Shown piece after piece: positions 37,659 to 46,856 of a stretch of 64,000 nucleotides of DNA (positions are counted from its first letter, which is position 1; each line of letters opens with the position of its first letter). Made by a program: the position numbers and the translations under genes. The notes under the pieces were generated by a model. It did no database searches, was not told the origin of the DNA, and worked only from the letters and a program-made list of their open reading frames with translations. Origin of the DNA: GCA-2690565 sp002457235 (GTDB lineage Bacteria > Verrucomicrobiota > Verrucomicrobiia > Opitutales > Coraliomargaritaceae). The stretch spans positions 477,508 to 541,507 of the forward strand of contig JBJLEZ010000001.1 of assembly GCA_045565695.1 (NCBI GenBank), given 5' to 3'.

Positions 37659-39119
37659 ATGAAAGAGGGTGTAATCAATGAGGGTGATGGGTTGTCTTTT
37701 GAGGAGTTGAAATCAACCTTTGAAGGACGGGATTTATTTAAGGATAAGACGTGGTTGTTATCGCCTCAGGCTTTTGGTTTGAATGGGGCTCAGATGAAAG
37801 AGATTCATGCTTTGGGTCAGGCGTCTTATGAATTTTATCGGGCTTTAGAGCTTTTGTATGTGCGGTCTTCTCAAGGTAAAAATCTTTTGAGGAATCGTGA
37901 GTTATTGGCACCGTGGGTGGCTGAGTATTTGAATCGGGGTAAGCCAGATTCTTTGGTGACCTATGGTTTGGGTCGGGGTGTTCGTGGTGCTTTACCGCCG
38001 GTGATTCGTCCGGATCTATTGTTGACGGATGAGGGCTTTGCTATGACGGAGTTGGATTCGGTTCCGGGGGGAATTGGGCTGACTGCTTTTTTAAATGCTT
38101 TGTATAAGGGGGTTCATGGATCGAAGTTGGCTGGGTGCGATTGTGACAAGGGGGAGGATATGGTGGATGCGTTTTATCGTGTATTGGCGGAGAAGGCACC
38201 GAATATTCATGTGCCTTATATTGTGATTTTGGTCAGTGATGAGGCAGAGACTTATCGTCCAGAGATGGAATGGATCGCAAAGGAATTGCGCAATCGTGGG
38301 CGGCGTGTGCACGTATTTCATCCGGATGCGGTGATGCCTTTAGGGGATTCAATTTGCGTAGGGATTGATGGAGACCCTCAGGCGGTGGATGTGGTGTATC
38401 GTTTCTGGGAGTTGTTTGATTTGTCGAATGTTTCGATTGCTGAGTATTTGCTTGGGCAGTGTGGAACGGGCGGTGCAAAGGGAGGGGATTTATTGCCGGT
38501 GGTGCCACCGATGCGTGCATTTCAGGAAGAGAAGCTGAGTATGGCATTATTTCATCATCGGATTTTGGAAGATTTTTGGCGTGAACATTTGTCGAAGTAT
38601 TCGTATGCGATTTTGAAGCGAACGATTCCACAAACATGGGTGATGGATCCAGTGGAATTGCCACCGAATGCGGTTTTGGATGCTCCGTTTGTTAATGGAA
38701 AGCCAATTGCTCGATGGGAGCAGTTGATTGATGCGGGTAAGCGAGAGCGGAATTTAATTTTGAAGATCAGTGGTTTTCACGAGAGTGCTTGGGGGGCTCG
38801 AAGTGTGGTTCTTGGAAGTGATTCGTCTCGTGAGGAATGGGAAGAAGCGATTTGGCGTGCGGTGAGTATGGCTTCGACTTCTTTACATATTCTTCAAGTG
38901 TATAAAAAACCGAAGCGTGTGGTGCACCCTGTGTACTCGGCTGAGGGTTCGCTGGTTTCTATGGAGGGGCGTGTGCGATTGTGCCCGTATTATTTTGTCG
39001 ATGATGCTAAGCAGGTGGTTAATTTGCGTGGGATTTTGGCAACTTTATGTCCTGCGGATAAGAAAATTATACATGGAATGAAAGATGCTTCTTTGATGCC
39101 GTGTGTTTGTTCTGATTGA
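37659..39119 (+). CDS. Unidentified protein, possibly ATP-grasp-like
   Basis: I do not recognise this 486-residue protein. It is soluble, with no signal or membrane helix. Some parts recall circularly permuted or preATP-grasp enzymes: RPDLLLTDEGFAMTELDSVP followed by GGIGLTAFLNALY (about residues 117-150), a Rossmann-like VPYIVILVSDEAETYRPEME, and a late NLILKISGFHESAWGARSVV near 363-382 that looks like the ATP-binding Lys-strand. The C-terminus holds Cys pairs (CPYYF, CPADK, CVCSD). Coding is strongly G/T-rich. It lies between prfB (25 bases) and glgP. Confidence 0.6.
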   Translation: MKEGVINEGDGLSFEELKSTFEGRDLFKDKTWLLSPQAFGLNGAQMKEIHALGQASYEFYRALELLYVRSSQGKNLLRNRELLAPWVAEYLNRGKPDSLVTYGLGRGVRGALPPVIRPDLLLTDEGFAMTELDSVPGGIGLTAFLNALYKGVHGSKLAGCDCDKGEDMVDAFYRVLAEKAPNIHVPYIVILVSDEAETYRPEMEWIAKELRNRGRRVHVFHPDAVMPLGDSICVGIDGDPQAVDVVYRFWELFDLSNVSIAEYLLGQCGTGGAKGGDLLPVVPPMRAFQEEKLSMALFHHRILEDFWREHLSKYSYAILKRTIPQTWVMDPVELPPNAVLDAPFVNGKPIARWEQLIDAGKRERNLILKISGFHESAWGARSVVLGSDSSREEWEEAIWRAVSMASTSLHILQVYKKPKRVVHPVYSAEGSLVSMEGRVRLCPYYFVDDAKQVVNLRGILATLCPADKKIIHGMKDASLMPCVCSD

Positions 39120-39177
39120 GGGTTGTAATTTTCAGATAAGTGTTGTGTATATTGTTTTTTAATTTTGGAAAAAGTTT

Positions 39178-41709
39178 ATGGGTAGTAAAAGTATAAAAGA
39201 AACACGAAAGAATTCGTGCGGGTTGGACGGTGTGAATGGACGATTTTGTTTGGATGGTGATGCGACTGCCTTAAAGCAGTCGATCTTAGATCATCTACAT
39301 TTTACTTTAGCACGACATGAAAGTGATGCGACTCAGGATGAGTGGTGGCTGGCGACTTGTCATGCGATTAAGGATCGGTTGCTCGATCGTTTTATGAAGA
39401 CACAAAGGACGCACAATAAGATTAAGGTGCGTCGAGCGTATTATTTAAGCATGGAGTATTTGATGGGGCGTTTGCTCACGAATAATTTATATAATTCTGG
39501 CTTCCACGACATGGTACGAGATGTATTAACGGATATGGGGCAAGATTTTGATGCGATTGTTGATGTGGAACCCGACATGGGTCTAGGCAATGGTGGGCTA
39601 GGTCGTTTAGCCGCTTGTTTCTTGGATTCCTTGGCGACTATGGATTTGCCCGCAATTGGCTATGGGATTCATTACCGCTATGGTTTGTTTCGTCAGGAGT
39701 TTTTAAATGGTCACCAAGTTGAGGAGCCTGACACTTGGACAGAGAAGGGTTGTCCTTGGGAAATACAGCGTCCTTTGTTTACGCAAAAAGTGAAGTTATA
39801 TGGTCGAGTGTCTCCACATGTAGGGCCTGACGGAAAGAAAAAATCAGTATGGCTTGATTATAAGACAATTGATGGGGTGCCTTACGACCTTCCTATTGTC
39901 GGTCATGGTGGTGGCACAGTGAACTTTCTTCGTTTATGGGAATCGGTAGCTGGGCATAAGTTTGATTTAGAGATGTTTAATCAGGGGAGTTATGTGGAAG
40001 CAGTTCGAGAAAAGTCTGAGCAAGAAACGATTTCTAAGGTGCTTTACCCAAATGACAGTACAGAAGCGGGCAAGGAGTTGCGCCTGATCCAACAATACTT
40101 TTTTGTGACCTGTTCATTGCAAGATATTATCCGCCGTCATTTTCGTATGTATGATTCTTGGGATTCATTTGATGCGAGTACGGTGATTCAGTTGAATGAC
40201 ACACACCCAGCGATTGCGGTGGTCGAATTAATGCGTCTGTTGATCGATGATAATGATTTCACTTGGGATGCAGCGTGGGCTTTGGTGCGTAAGGTTTTGA
40301 ATTATACCAATCACACTTTGTTGCCTGAAGCATTAGAGCAATGGAGCGTGGGTCTATTTGAGAAAATCCTACCAAGACATTTGGAGATTATTTATGAGGT
40401 CAATCATTGGTTCTTAAACAATGAGGTGGAGGCGAAATGGCCGAACGATGACGCGATGAAGCGTGAGCTATCGATCATACAAGAGGGTGAAGGGCGTTCG
40501 GTTCGTATGGCTTTTCTCTCTGTAGTCGCATCGAAACGAGTGAATGGTGTGGCGGCTTTGCACACGGAACTCTTGAAGCGCAATCTCTTCTCAAAATTTA
40601 ATGAATTATACCCGAATAAATTTATTAATGTAACCAATGGAATCACTCCACGGCGTTGGCTCTTGGCGTGTAATCCTGGCTTGAGTGCTTTGATCAATCG
40701 CACATTGGGGTCAAATGATTGGACGCAAGATTTAGAGGCATTACGTGGTTTGGAGGCATATGCGGAGGATGCTAATTTCCAAGAAGAGTTTATGGGAATC
40801 AAGCGTTCCAATAAACAAGCATTTGCTAACTTATCGGCTACTGTGGGTGATGGGGGTTGTGGCATAGAGATCAGCCCCGATGCCTTATTTGATGTGCAAA
40901 TCAAACGTCTGCATGAGTATAAGCGTCAGCATCTGAATTTGCTTCATATTTTGACATTGTATAGACGTTTACTCAGCGACCCTAATATGACAATAGTGCC
41001 TAGGGTATTTATCTTTGGTGCCAAGGCAGCTCCAGGGTATACCCTTGCAAAGTGCATTATTCGTGCGATCAACAAGGTAGCTGAAAGAATCAACCATGAC
41101 CCACGGATTAAAGGGATGATCAAGATTGTATTTCCAGAAAATTATCGTGTGACTTTAGCAGAAAAGATGATACCTGCGGCAGATTTATCGGAGCAGATAT
41201 CAACTGCGGGTAAAGAGGCATCGGGTACGGGAAACATGAAGTTATCTTTGAATGGTGCTTTAACCATTGGTACTTTAGATGGTGCGAATGTTGAAATTAA
41301 AGATGCAGTCGGAGACGAAAATATTTTCATTTTCGGGAACACAGTGCAAGAGGTGGAAGCTTTGAAGCAAAACGGCTATAACCCGTATGATTTTTATAAT
41401 AATGATTGGGAACTACGAGAGGTGATCAATTGGTTGCGCTCGGATTATTTTACGCCCGGGGAACACGATGCCTTTGCTCCGATTTGTGACAGCTTATTGG
41501 ATCATGGAGACCCTTTTATGGTACTAGCGGACTATGCAGATTATGTCAGAGTGCAATCACACGTCGATGAGGCTTATGCTAATCCCAAGAAATGGGCAAA
41601 GATGGCAATCATCAACACTGCACGAATGGGCTACTTTTCTTCAGACCGCACCATTGGCGAGTATTCAAAAAATATTTGGAAGCTCAAACCAGTAAAGGTG
41701 ATAGACTAG
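39178..41709 (+). CDS. glgP: Glycogen phosphorylase
   Basis: The 843-residue PLP enzyme releases glucose-1-phosphate from glycogen. The family core is evident: RAYYLSMEYLMGRLLTNNLY, EPDMGLGNGGLGRLAACFLD, QLNDTHPAIAVVELMRLL, NVTNGITPRRWLL, DVQIKRLHEYKRQHLNLLHI and the PLP-lysine motif EASGTGNMKLSLNGALTIGT, with LDGANVEI. The length matches the GT35 family. A debranching enzyme at 53.6-56.1 kb would complete glycogen breakdown. Its stop overlaps the convergent small gene by 4 bases. Confidence 0.97.
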   Translation: MGSKSIKETRKNSCGLDGVNGRFCLDGDATALKQSILDHLHFTLARHESDATQDEWWLATCHAIKDRLLDRFMKTQRTHNKIKVRRAYYLSMEYLMGRLLTNNLYNSGFHDMVRDVLTDMGQDFDAIVDVEPDMGLGNGGLGRLAACFLDSLATMDLPAIGYGIHYRYGLFRQEFLNGHQVEEPDTWTEKGCPWEIQRPLFTQKVKLYGRVSPHVGPDGKKKSVWLDYKTIDGVPYDLPIVGHGGGTVNFLRLWESVAGHKFDLEMFNQGSYVEAVREKSEQETISKVLYPNDSTEAGKELRLIQQYFFVTCSLQDIIRRHFRMYDSWDSFDASTVIQLNDTHPAIAVVELMRLLIDDNDFTWDAAWALVRKVLNYTNHTLLPEALEQWSVGLFEKILPRHLEIIYEVNHWFLNNEVEAKWPNDDAMKRELSIIQEGEGRSVRMAFLSVVASKRVNGVAALHTELLKRNLFSKFNELYPNKFINVTNGITPRRWLLACNPGLSALINRTLGSNDWTQDLEALRGLEAYAEDANFQEEFMGIKRSNKQAFANLSATVGDGGCGIEISPDALFDVQIKRLHEYKRQHLNLLHILTLYRRLLSDPNMTIVPRVFIFGAKAAPGYTLAKCIIRAINKVAERINHDPRIKGMIKIVFPENYRVTLAEKMIPAADLSEQISTAGKEASGTGNMKLSLNGALTIGTLDGANVEIKDAVGDENIFIFGNTVQEVEALKQNGYNPYDFYNNDWELREVINWLRSDYFTPGEHDAFAPICDSLLDHGDPFMVLADYADYVRVQSHVDEAYANPKKWAKMAIINTARMGYFSSDRTIGEYSKNIWKLKPVKVID

Positions 41710-41942
41710 GAAACACTCTCTTGGTCTTGGTTGCGAATGAGGATTTTTCCCTCATAAACCCAGCGATGAACCAATTCGCTTCCTCGTTGAATCGGCTTCT
41801 TTGTAAAGGCGAGTTGTTTCGCCTTAGAATCAATTAAGATTGTTGCGGAAAAAGTATCGTCCTCAAAAGTCGAGGCATCTGGCAGAGATGCAATCGCTTG
41901 ATGTAACTGCTCAAGATTGGGAATAAATTTGTTTTGTAGCAT
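41706..41942 (-). CDS. Small hypothetical protein
   Basis: This 78-residue frame encodes MLQNKFIPNLEQLHQAIASL, then an acidic middle (DASTFEDDTFSATILID) and RGSELVHRWVYEGKILIRNQ. There is no signal, membrane or metal motif, and no family was recognised. It is convergent with glgP with a 4-base overlap, which is common for real genes here, and has a 287-base A/T-rich upstream region that could hold a promoter. The composition looks coding, but it could be spurious. Confidence 0.55.
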   Translation of the reverse strand: MLQNKFIPNLEQLHQAIASLPDASTFEDDTFSATILIDSKAKQLAFTKKPIQRGSELVHRWVYEGKILIRNQDQESVS

Positions 41943-42098
41943 TTATAATGGATTTCTTATATGGGTGTATTCTATTAATAACTTTTTGAAGAATAAGACA
42001 CCTAAATGTAACTCAATCTTCATCAAAATGCCATAATAAATCTATATTATAGAATGATTAATTTAACAATAGTTATATTTTTAAGTTTATCTACTTAT

Positions 42099-42134
42099 AT
42101 CCGCTTTTGGTTATTCCAAAGGCGGATTTTTTGG
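42099..42134 (+). terminator. Strong plus-strand terminator with no gene directly upstream
   Basis: ATCCGCTTTTGG (42099-42110) pairs with CCAAAGGCGGAT (42116-42127), 12 pairs with one wobble, around a TTATT loop, followed by TTTTTTGG. No plus-strand gene ends within 380 bases, so it ends either the glgP transcript or an unannotated small RNA. Confidence 0.75.
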
Positions 42135-42229
42135 TTTTGAGGGGACAAATGCTGACAGATATTTTCGTAGCTTTTTAGTTTTACCTTTACTATTTTATAT
42201 TATTATCACTTATTTAGATAGCTTGTAAT

Positions 42230-42303
<74 letters not shown>

Positions 42304-42484
42304 TTTTTACATTGGGTCTTTACGCTATAAATACGGGCTTAGCTAAAGGTGCATTCTTTAGATTTAAATCTTTTCTAATGAGTCATTGCTTTAACTTTCA
42401 GCCGCTGCGATTGCAGGATTTGTCATTCTCTTCTCAATGCGTTTTGTGATCGATGCCAACGAATAAATAGAAAGCGGATTATTC

Positions 42485-43102
42485 TTATCGTTTGACGGGG
42501 ATGACACGTCTCCTTGGAAGTGTCTTTGCCTTGTTATTTTGGTTTGCGGGAGTTGCCCCAGGCACTGGAGGAGTCACAGCTTCTTGGTTATTTGGCTGGA
42601 TAGCGGCACTGGCAACATTTAAAGGGCTTTCATTTGGGGTGATAATTGGAATGACTTCGGTATTAATTCCATCAGAAATGGTGATGCTATTACTGATCTG
42701 ATTGTAGTTTGTGACTCGGAAGTTTTCGACAGTTTCATTCTCCGAAATCCAAAAGGATTTGTTAGTCCGCTTGTTGAATATGCTAAAATGTTTTTTCTTA
42801 TTGATGATAGCGATGCTTTTAAATTGTAAATATTTTTGCAATACTTTGGGTTTACTAGATGTTGCTTGTGGAACAGCAGGTTTTTTGTTAAGATTACTGA
42901 GTGATCCGCTTTTTTGTGGGACAAATGGATTGTTAGTGATGAGGTTTGAGGTAGTTTCCTGAGGTGAGGGTGATGCTATGAGATAGCTTTGGGCTAATAG
43001 AGATAAAGCAATAAGGGAAAAGCATAATATGCTTATACGAAGACAAGAATCTGGGATGAGAGAATTAAGTGATGACTTCTGTAACATCGTTTTGTGAATC
43101 AA
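42485..43102 (-). CDS. GspC-like type II secretion protein (no PDZ domain)
   Basis: The 205-residue protein is the last gene of the secretion operon and overlaps gspD by 4 bases. It has one N-terminal membrane helix (ISILCFSLIALSLLAQSYLI, about residues 24-43), then NNPFVPQKSG, and a small periplasmic domain LQFKSIAIINKKKHFSIFNK followed by FWISENETVENFRVTNYNQI, which resembles the HR domain of GspC or PilP-like lipoproteins. The rest is a Pro/Ala/Asn-rich tail ending in RRRVIPVKR. It probably links the inner-membrane platform to the secretin; the assignment rests mainly on position. Confidence 0.6.
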   Translation of the reverse strand: MIHKTMLQKSSLNSLIPDSCLRISILCFSLIALSLLAQSYLIASPSPQETTSNLITNNPFVPQKSGSLSNLNKKPAVPQATSSKPKVLQKYLQFKSIAIINKKKHFSIFNKRTNKSFWISENETVENFRVTNYNQISNSITISDGINTEVIPIITPNESPLNVASAAIQPNNQEAVTPPVPGATPANQNNKAKTLPRRRVIPVKR

Positions 43103-45207
43103 GGGCTTAATGAATTAAGGGTCTTTTTCTTGGGGCTTAAGCGACTGCCTTCCATATAAATTCCACGAATCGTCCCATCTTCTAAATACCCTTCTATGGT
43201 CTCACCCTCTTCATAATTGTCTAAAATATCTTTAGTTAGTTCTCTGGATTGGCTTGGATTCCGTATAATTGTGGGGCGGATGAAAATGATTAGTTCGGTG
43301 CGGTTAAAGGATTTTGAGGTTCCGCTTAGGATTTTTTTAAGAACAGGGAGTCTTCCAATTAGAGGAAAATAGTTTCCTGTGTCAGATATTTCATTTTGTT
43401 GGAGTCCTGCAAGAATAGCTATTTGCCGATCATTCACTGTAATAGTAGAATTGGCTTCTCGTTTTCCAATAATAGGCTGATCATTACCGTCTATTGTCGT
43501 TGTTCCTGAAATGCTGTCTGCACTTTGATTAATCTCCATTTGCACACTTCCATCAGCACCAATTAAAGGAGTCACTTCTAGTTGAATTCCAATGTCACGA
43601 AATTCGATATTACTTCTAACATTACTTGAATTAAGAGTAGTTTGAGAGCCCGTGACGATGGGTCTTGATTCACTGACATTAATGACACCTTCTTCATTAT
43701 GGCTCACAACAATAGAAGGGGTTGATAAAACTTTTACGTCAGAATCAGATTCTGCTAATTCTAGGACTCCTGAAAAAGAAAATTTTCCATCTGCTAATGC
43801 CACGCTATTCGACAAGAATGGATTAATTATAGACCTAGTAGTTGCATTCGTTTGGGTGTTTGTTGTTTCTGTATAATTGCCAAAACTAAATTCTTTAACT
43901 GCATCAGTATCTAAGCTACCATCCCCTTTATAATTAACTAAGAAATTTGTAAGCCCAGTCGCTTGGTCTTCTTTGAGTCGGACTTCGGTAATAATTGCCT
44001 CGATACGAACTTGCGGAAGTGGGATGTCGATTTTTTCAATGAGGGTTTCTAAGGTTTTTAAGTCTTGCTGAGTACCGTAGGCAACAATGGCATTGATACG
44101 TTCGTCTGCGGAGAGCCCGACATATTCAGAAAATTGAAGTGAAGCATTTGAGTTGGCACTCGCATTGGGTGAGGTTGCAGCAGCAGATATTGGATTTGGT
44201 GGAGCGTTGGGATTGGGTTGAGGTGCTTTTGTATTGGCGGTCTTGGCATCGTCTTCACGGCTTTTTCTTTGGCCGGTGATTATTTCATCAATGATTTTAA
44301 CAACGTCTTCGGCTTTGGCTTGTTTGAGGGGAAAGACTTCACTAGCGGTTAAAGGAGCGGCATCGATATCGATGTTTTCGATGACTGATTGGATGAGGGC
44401 TAAATTGGCTGGGTGGGTGACGAGAATCAGTTGGTTGGTGCGTTCATCAACGGTTATATTGGTGTTGCCTTGTAAATAGCTTTTTAGCGAACCATCGATG
44501 AGTGAGCGAAGTTGCCCCTCCATGTCTTTGGCTTGTACAAATTCGAGTTTGATGAATTCAACGCTTTCACGGATGGCTTGGGGTTGGTCATTTTCTTTAA
44601 GAATAGACTCTGTGCGTTGTAAATTAACTAATGCGTCAGTGATCAGAAGTGCATTGGACTTTGGGTAAATAGTCAGGTTATGATTCGGAGATAAAAAAGG
44701 AGTGATGAGGCTTGTGGTAGTTTGATCGGCAACGAGGTAGTTGAGTTTGAAAAGTTTTGCGTAGATTTGCTGACTGGCTGGCTCATAAAGGGTGGAGCCA
44801 TGAATCATCATAGGGACTTGGGAACTAGGATTAGAAGCAGGTACGGCTTTGAGGAAACGACCACCCATGTCCGTCAACATGATACCGTTAAGGGACAGTA
44901 AACTTTCTAATGCGAGAATTGCTTCGGCTTTTTTAATAGGGCCTCGAGAATTGAAATTAATTTTAGTAACGGGTAAATCTTGTCTGCGAAGAATAATCTT
45001 ATCCGTGAGTTGCTCGAGTAAATCGATGACTTGTATTGCGGTCTCGTCAGTGAGCACGAGTAAATCAATTACCATATCGGGATCTTCAACTGTAGGCTCG
45101 ATGGGCAAAAGAGGGTTTAGGTTATTTTGCGCAGACGCGGTGGTTAGGACAGCGAAGAAAAGTATGCTTAAGGCGAAAGAAGAAGCGATAAATGAAGCGA
45201 TTTTCAT
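43099..45207 (-). CDS. gspD: Type II secretion secretin GspD
   Basis: The 702-residue protein forms the outer-membrane secretion pore. It starts with a signal peptide (IASFIASSFALSILFFAVLT, cleavage after ASA at about residue 26). Repeated periplasmic N domains follow (LNYLVADQTTTSLITPFLSP and KLEFVQAKDMEGQLRSLID-like halves), then a low-complexity Asn/Pro/Ala stretch (about 330-360), and the secretin domain with VRIEAIITEVRLKE, VLSTPSIVVSHNEEG, RDIGIQLEVTPLIG and LPVLKKILSGTSKSFNRTEL. It is in the same operon as the pseudopilins. Confidence 0.92.
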   Translation of the reverse strand: MKIASFIASSFALSILFFAVLTTASAQNNLNPLLPIEPTVEDPDMVIDLLVLTDETAIQVIDLLEQLTDKIILRRQDLPVTKINFNSRGPIKKAEAILALESLLSLNGIMLTDMGGRFLKAVPASNPSSQVPMMIHGSTLYEPASQQIYAKLFKLNYLVADQTTTSLITPFLSPNHNLTIYPKSNALLITDALVNLQRTESILKENDQPQAIRESVEFIKLEFVQAKDMEGQLRSLIDGSLKSYLQGNTNITVDERTNQLILVTHPANLALIQSVIENIDIDAAPLTASEVFPLKQAKAEDVVKIIDEIITGQRKSREDDAKTANTKAPQPNPNAPPNPISAAATSPNASANSNASLQFSEYVGLSADERINAIVAYGTQQDLKTLETLIEKIDIPLPQVRIEAIITEVRLKEDQATGLTNFLVNYKGDGSLDTDAVKEFSFGNYTETTNTQTNATTRSIINPFLSNSVALADGKFSFSGVLELAESDSDVKVLSTPSIVVSHNEEGVINVSESRPIVTGSQTTLNSSNVRSNIEFRDIGIQLEVTPLIGADGSVQMEINQSADSISGTTTIDGNDQPIIGKREANSTITVNDRQIAILAGLQQNEISDTGNYFPLIGRLPVLKKILSGTSKSFNRTELIIFIRPTIIRNPSQSRELTKDILDNYEEGETIEGYLEDGTIRGIYMEGSRLSPKKKTLNSLSP

Positions 45208-45225
45208 AATAGTATAGTTTTTGTA

Positions 45226-45774
45226 CTAAATACTTTGTTGGTTGAGGTCAAAGGAGTTTATTTCAAAACGAATATTCATTTCTTGAGGGCGTCTTTGATT
45301 TTTAGTAATACGAATGGAAGTTGGGGCGATGTATGGAGAGAAGGTTTTGAGACGGTCGTTGAGTTTGATAAATTCTTGAACGGAGACATTTTTGAGGCGT
45401 AGTCGCATGATATGATCGTTATAGATTTCGCTGGTTCGAGTTTGCACAGGATCTATATCAGTTTTTCCCTCGAGTTGTATTTCGCGAATAAGTGCATCCA
45501 CTTGACCGGAGAGTTGTGCCGCAGAAAAAGTTTTACTCGGTTCTACTTTTTCCAGGGCAATGGCTAAATCTTTAGCATACTGTGATTCACGGTTGAGCCA
45601 TTGTTGTTGGGTCATGAGTTCAATTGAGGTGGACTGCCTTTGATTGTTCCAAGAAGTGACTTTGCCAAGAAAGCTTTGTGACCAAATGACAAAGAGCACG
45701 AGAATGAACCCTTGGAGTAGAAATTTTTCTCTAAGGCTTCTTTGCTGGTAAATCTTTAGGAGTGCTTGAATCAT
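45226..45774 (-). CDS. gspM: GspM-like type II secretion platform protein
   Basis: The 182-residue protein has a short cytoplasmic N-terminus (LLKIYQQRSLREKFLLQ), one membrane helix (GFILVLFVIWSQSFLG, about residues 22-38), a coiled segment, and a small periplasmic domain with LRLKNVSVQEFIKLNDRLKT, the ferredoxin-like fold expected for GspM. It begins 2 bases after the end of gspL and ends 18 bases before gspD. GspM stabilises GspL in the inner membrane. Sequence conservation in this family is low, so position counts heavily. Confidence 0.75.
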   Translation of the reverse strand: MIQALLKIYQQRSLREKFLLQGFILVLFVIWSQSFLGKVTSWNNQRQSTSIELMTQQQWLNRESQYAKDLAIALEKVEPSKTFSAAQLSGQVDALIREIQLEGKTDIDPVQTRTSEIYNDHIMRLRLKNVSVQEFIKLNDRLKTFSPYIAPTSIRITKNQRRPQEMNIRFEINSFDLNQQSI

Positions 45775-45776
45775 AG

Positions 45777-46856
45777 CTAAAGTGAGGATTTTTCGGATTG
45801 AAAATACATTTTCAAGGTGAAGGTGGTTTTACCGCCTCGTGTAATGTATTTGGGATCTTCTATGACGTTAAAGTTTTTTGATTGGTTGAGTTGTGAGACA
45901 TACTTATTCAGATCGTTAACACTGCCTGCGGTCCCCTTGATGGTGACTTCGTTTTCGTTGGTGATGTCTACATTATCATAGATGATATTCGAACTGATCA
46001 TAGAACGGATTTGATTGGCTTGTTCTAGAAGTGCGATCGGACGTAGTTCATTCTGAGAGATTTGTTCAAGTTTATTGATAAGTGTATGCTGGTCTTCAAT
46101 ACGGCGGACAGTGGGTGCTTGAGTTTCTATCTTTGAAGCATATTGCGTTAGCCATAAATTAGCACCGCTTAAAAGCAACTCAGAGAGGAGAATAAAGGCG
46201 ATAAAGTATAAACTGAGTTTTAAGCTTTTATTGACGAAAGCTAATCGTGATCGGTTTTTCTGTTCTTGATCTTTAAATGTTTCTGAGCGGATGTCAGCGG
46301 ACCACAATAATTGAGGATCTAAGATGATTGAAGTAGGTACTACATCTGAGGATTCATCCTCAGTACTTTGAGTGATACTGACTTGAAAATCGTTTTCTAA
46401 ATGAAGTGAATTTGTTTTAGTATCTGCAAGGGTTTCTAGCTTGCTTGTGTCGTGTAGGTCGCTTGCTTGAATTAATCCAAGAGCTAGTTGAGGAATAAAC
46501 TCTGGTATGACCCATGTGTAGTCTTCAAGTGAGTCATAGCCTTCGTGTGCTAACCGTGATTTCAAACTAGCATAAAGAATACTTTGATTAGAATTAGGTG
46601 GGGTGTAGTAACCCCAGAGTAATTGATCAAGGGGAAGTGGGGAAAGAGATTCTAATTGTAGCTCAAAGAATCGATAAGTTTCTTTGTTTGAGGTTGGATG
46701 AGTGTCCTCAGGCTCAAAAGAAATGAACTCAACAAAAAAATACTGACTAGGGATTTGGCAAATAGGGTCTGCAGAACTAGCGAGTGATTCCTCTAATTCT
46801 GTATTTACCTGATCGGGCTCTATTTCTTGTGTCTTAATAGTTTTATTGAAAGGTAT
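45777..46856 (-). CDS. gspL: GspL-like type II secretion platform protein with non-standard start
   Basis: The frame is open from 46898 down to the stop at 45777 but contains no ATG or GTG start; the first TTG is at 46565. The upstream 97 codons read as protein (for example LESLSPLPLDQLLWGYYTPP), and just at the end of gspK the bases TAATA occur where a TAATG stop/start overlap would be expected. Using ATA 46856 gives 359 residues: cytoplasmic part to about 210, one helix (LYFIAFILLSELLLSGANLW), and a PilN/GspL-type periplasmic part ending TFTLKMYFQSEKSSL. An ATA start, an ATG-to-ATA mutation or a sequencing error are all possible. Confidence 0.7.
   Translation of the reverse strand: MPFNKTIKTQEIEPDQVNTELEESLASSADPICQIPSQYFFVEFISFEPEDTHPTSNKETYRFFELQLESLSPLPLDQLLWGYYTPPNSNQSILYASLKSRLAHEGYDSLEDYTWVIPEFIPQLALGLIQASDLHDTSKLETLADTKTNSLHLENDFQVSITQSTEDESSDVVPTSIILDPQLLWSADIRSETFKDQEQKNRSRLAFVNKSLKLSLYFIAFILLSELLLSGANLWLTQYASKIETQAPTVRRIEDQHTLINKLEQISQNELRPIALLEQANQIRSMISSNIIYDNVDITNENEVTIKGTAGSVNDLNKYVSQLNQSKNFNVIEDPKYITRGGKTTFTLKMYFQSEKSSL

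Noticed and set aside
45777..46565. gspL as a 262-residue protein starting at TTG 46565
   Set aside because: The upstream 97 codons read as protein and the gap to gspK would be 290 bases in an otherwise tight operon.
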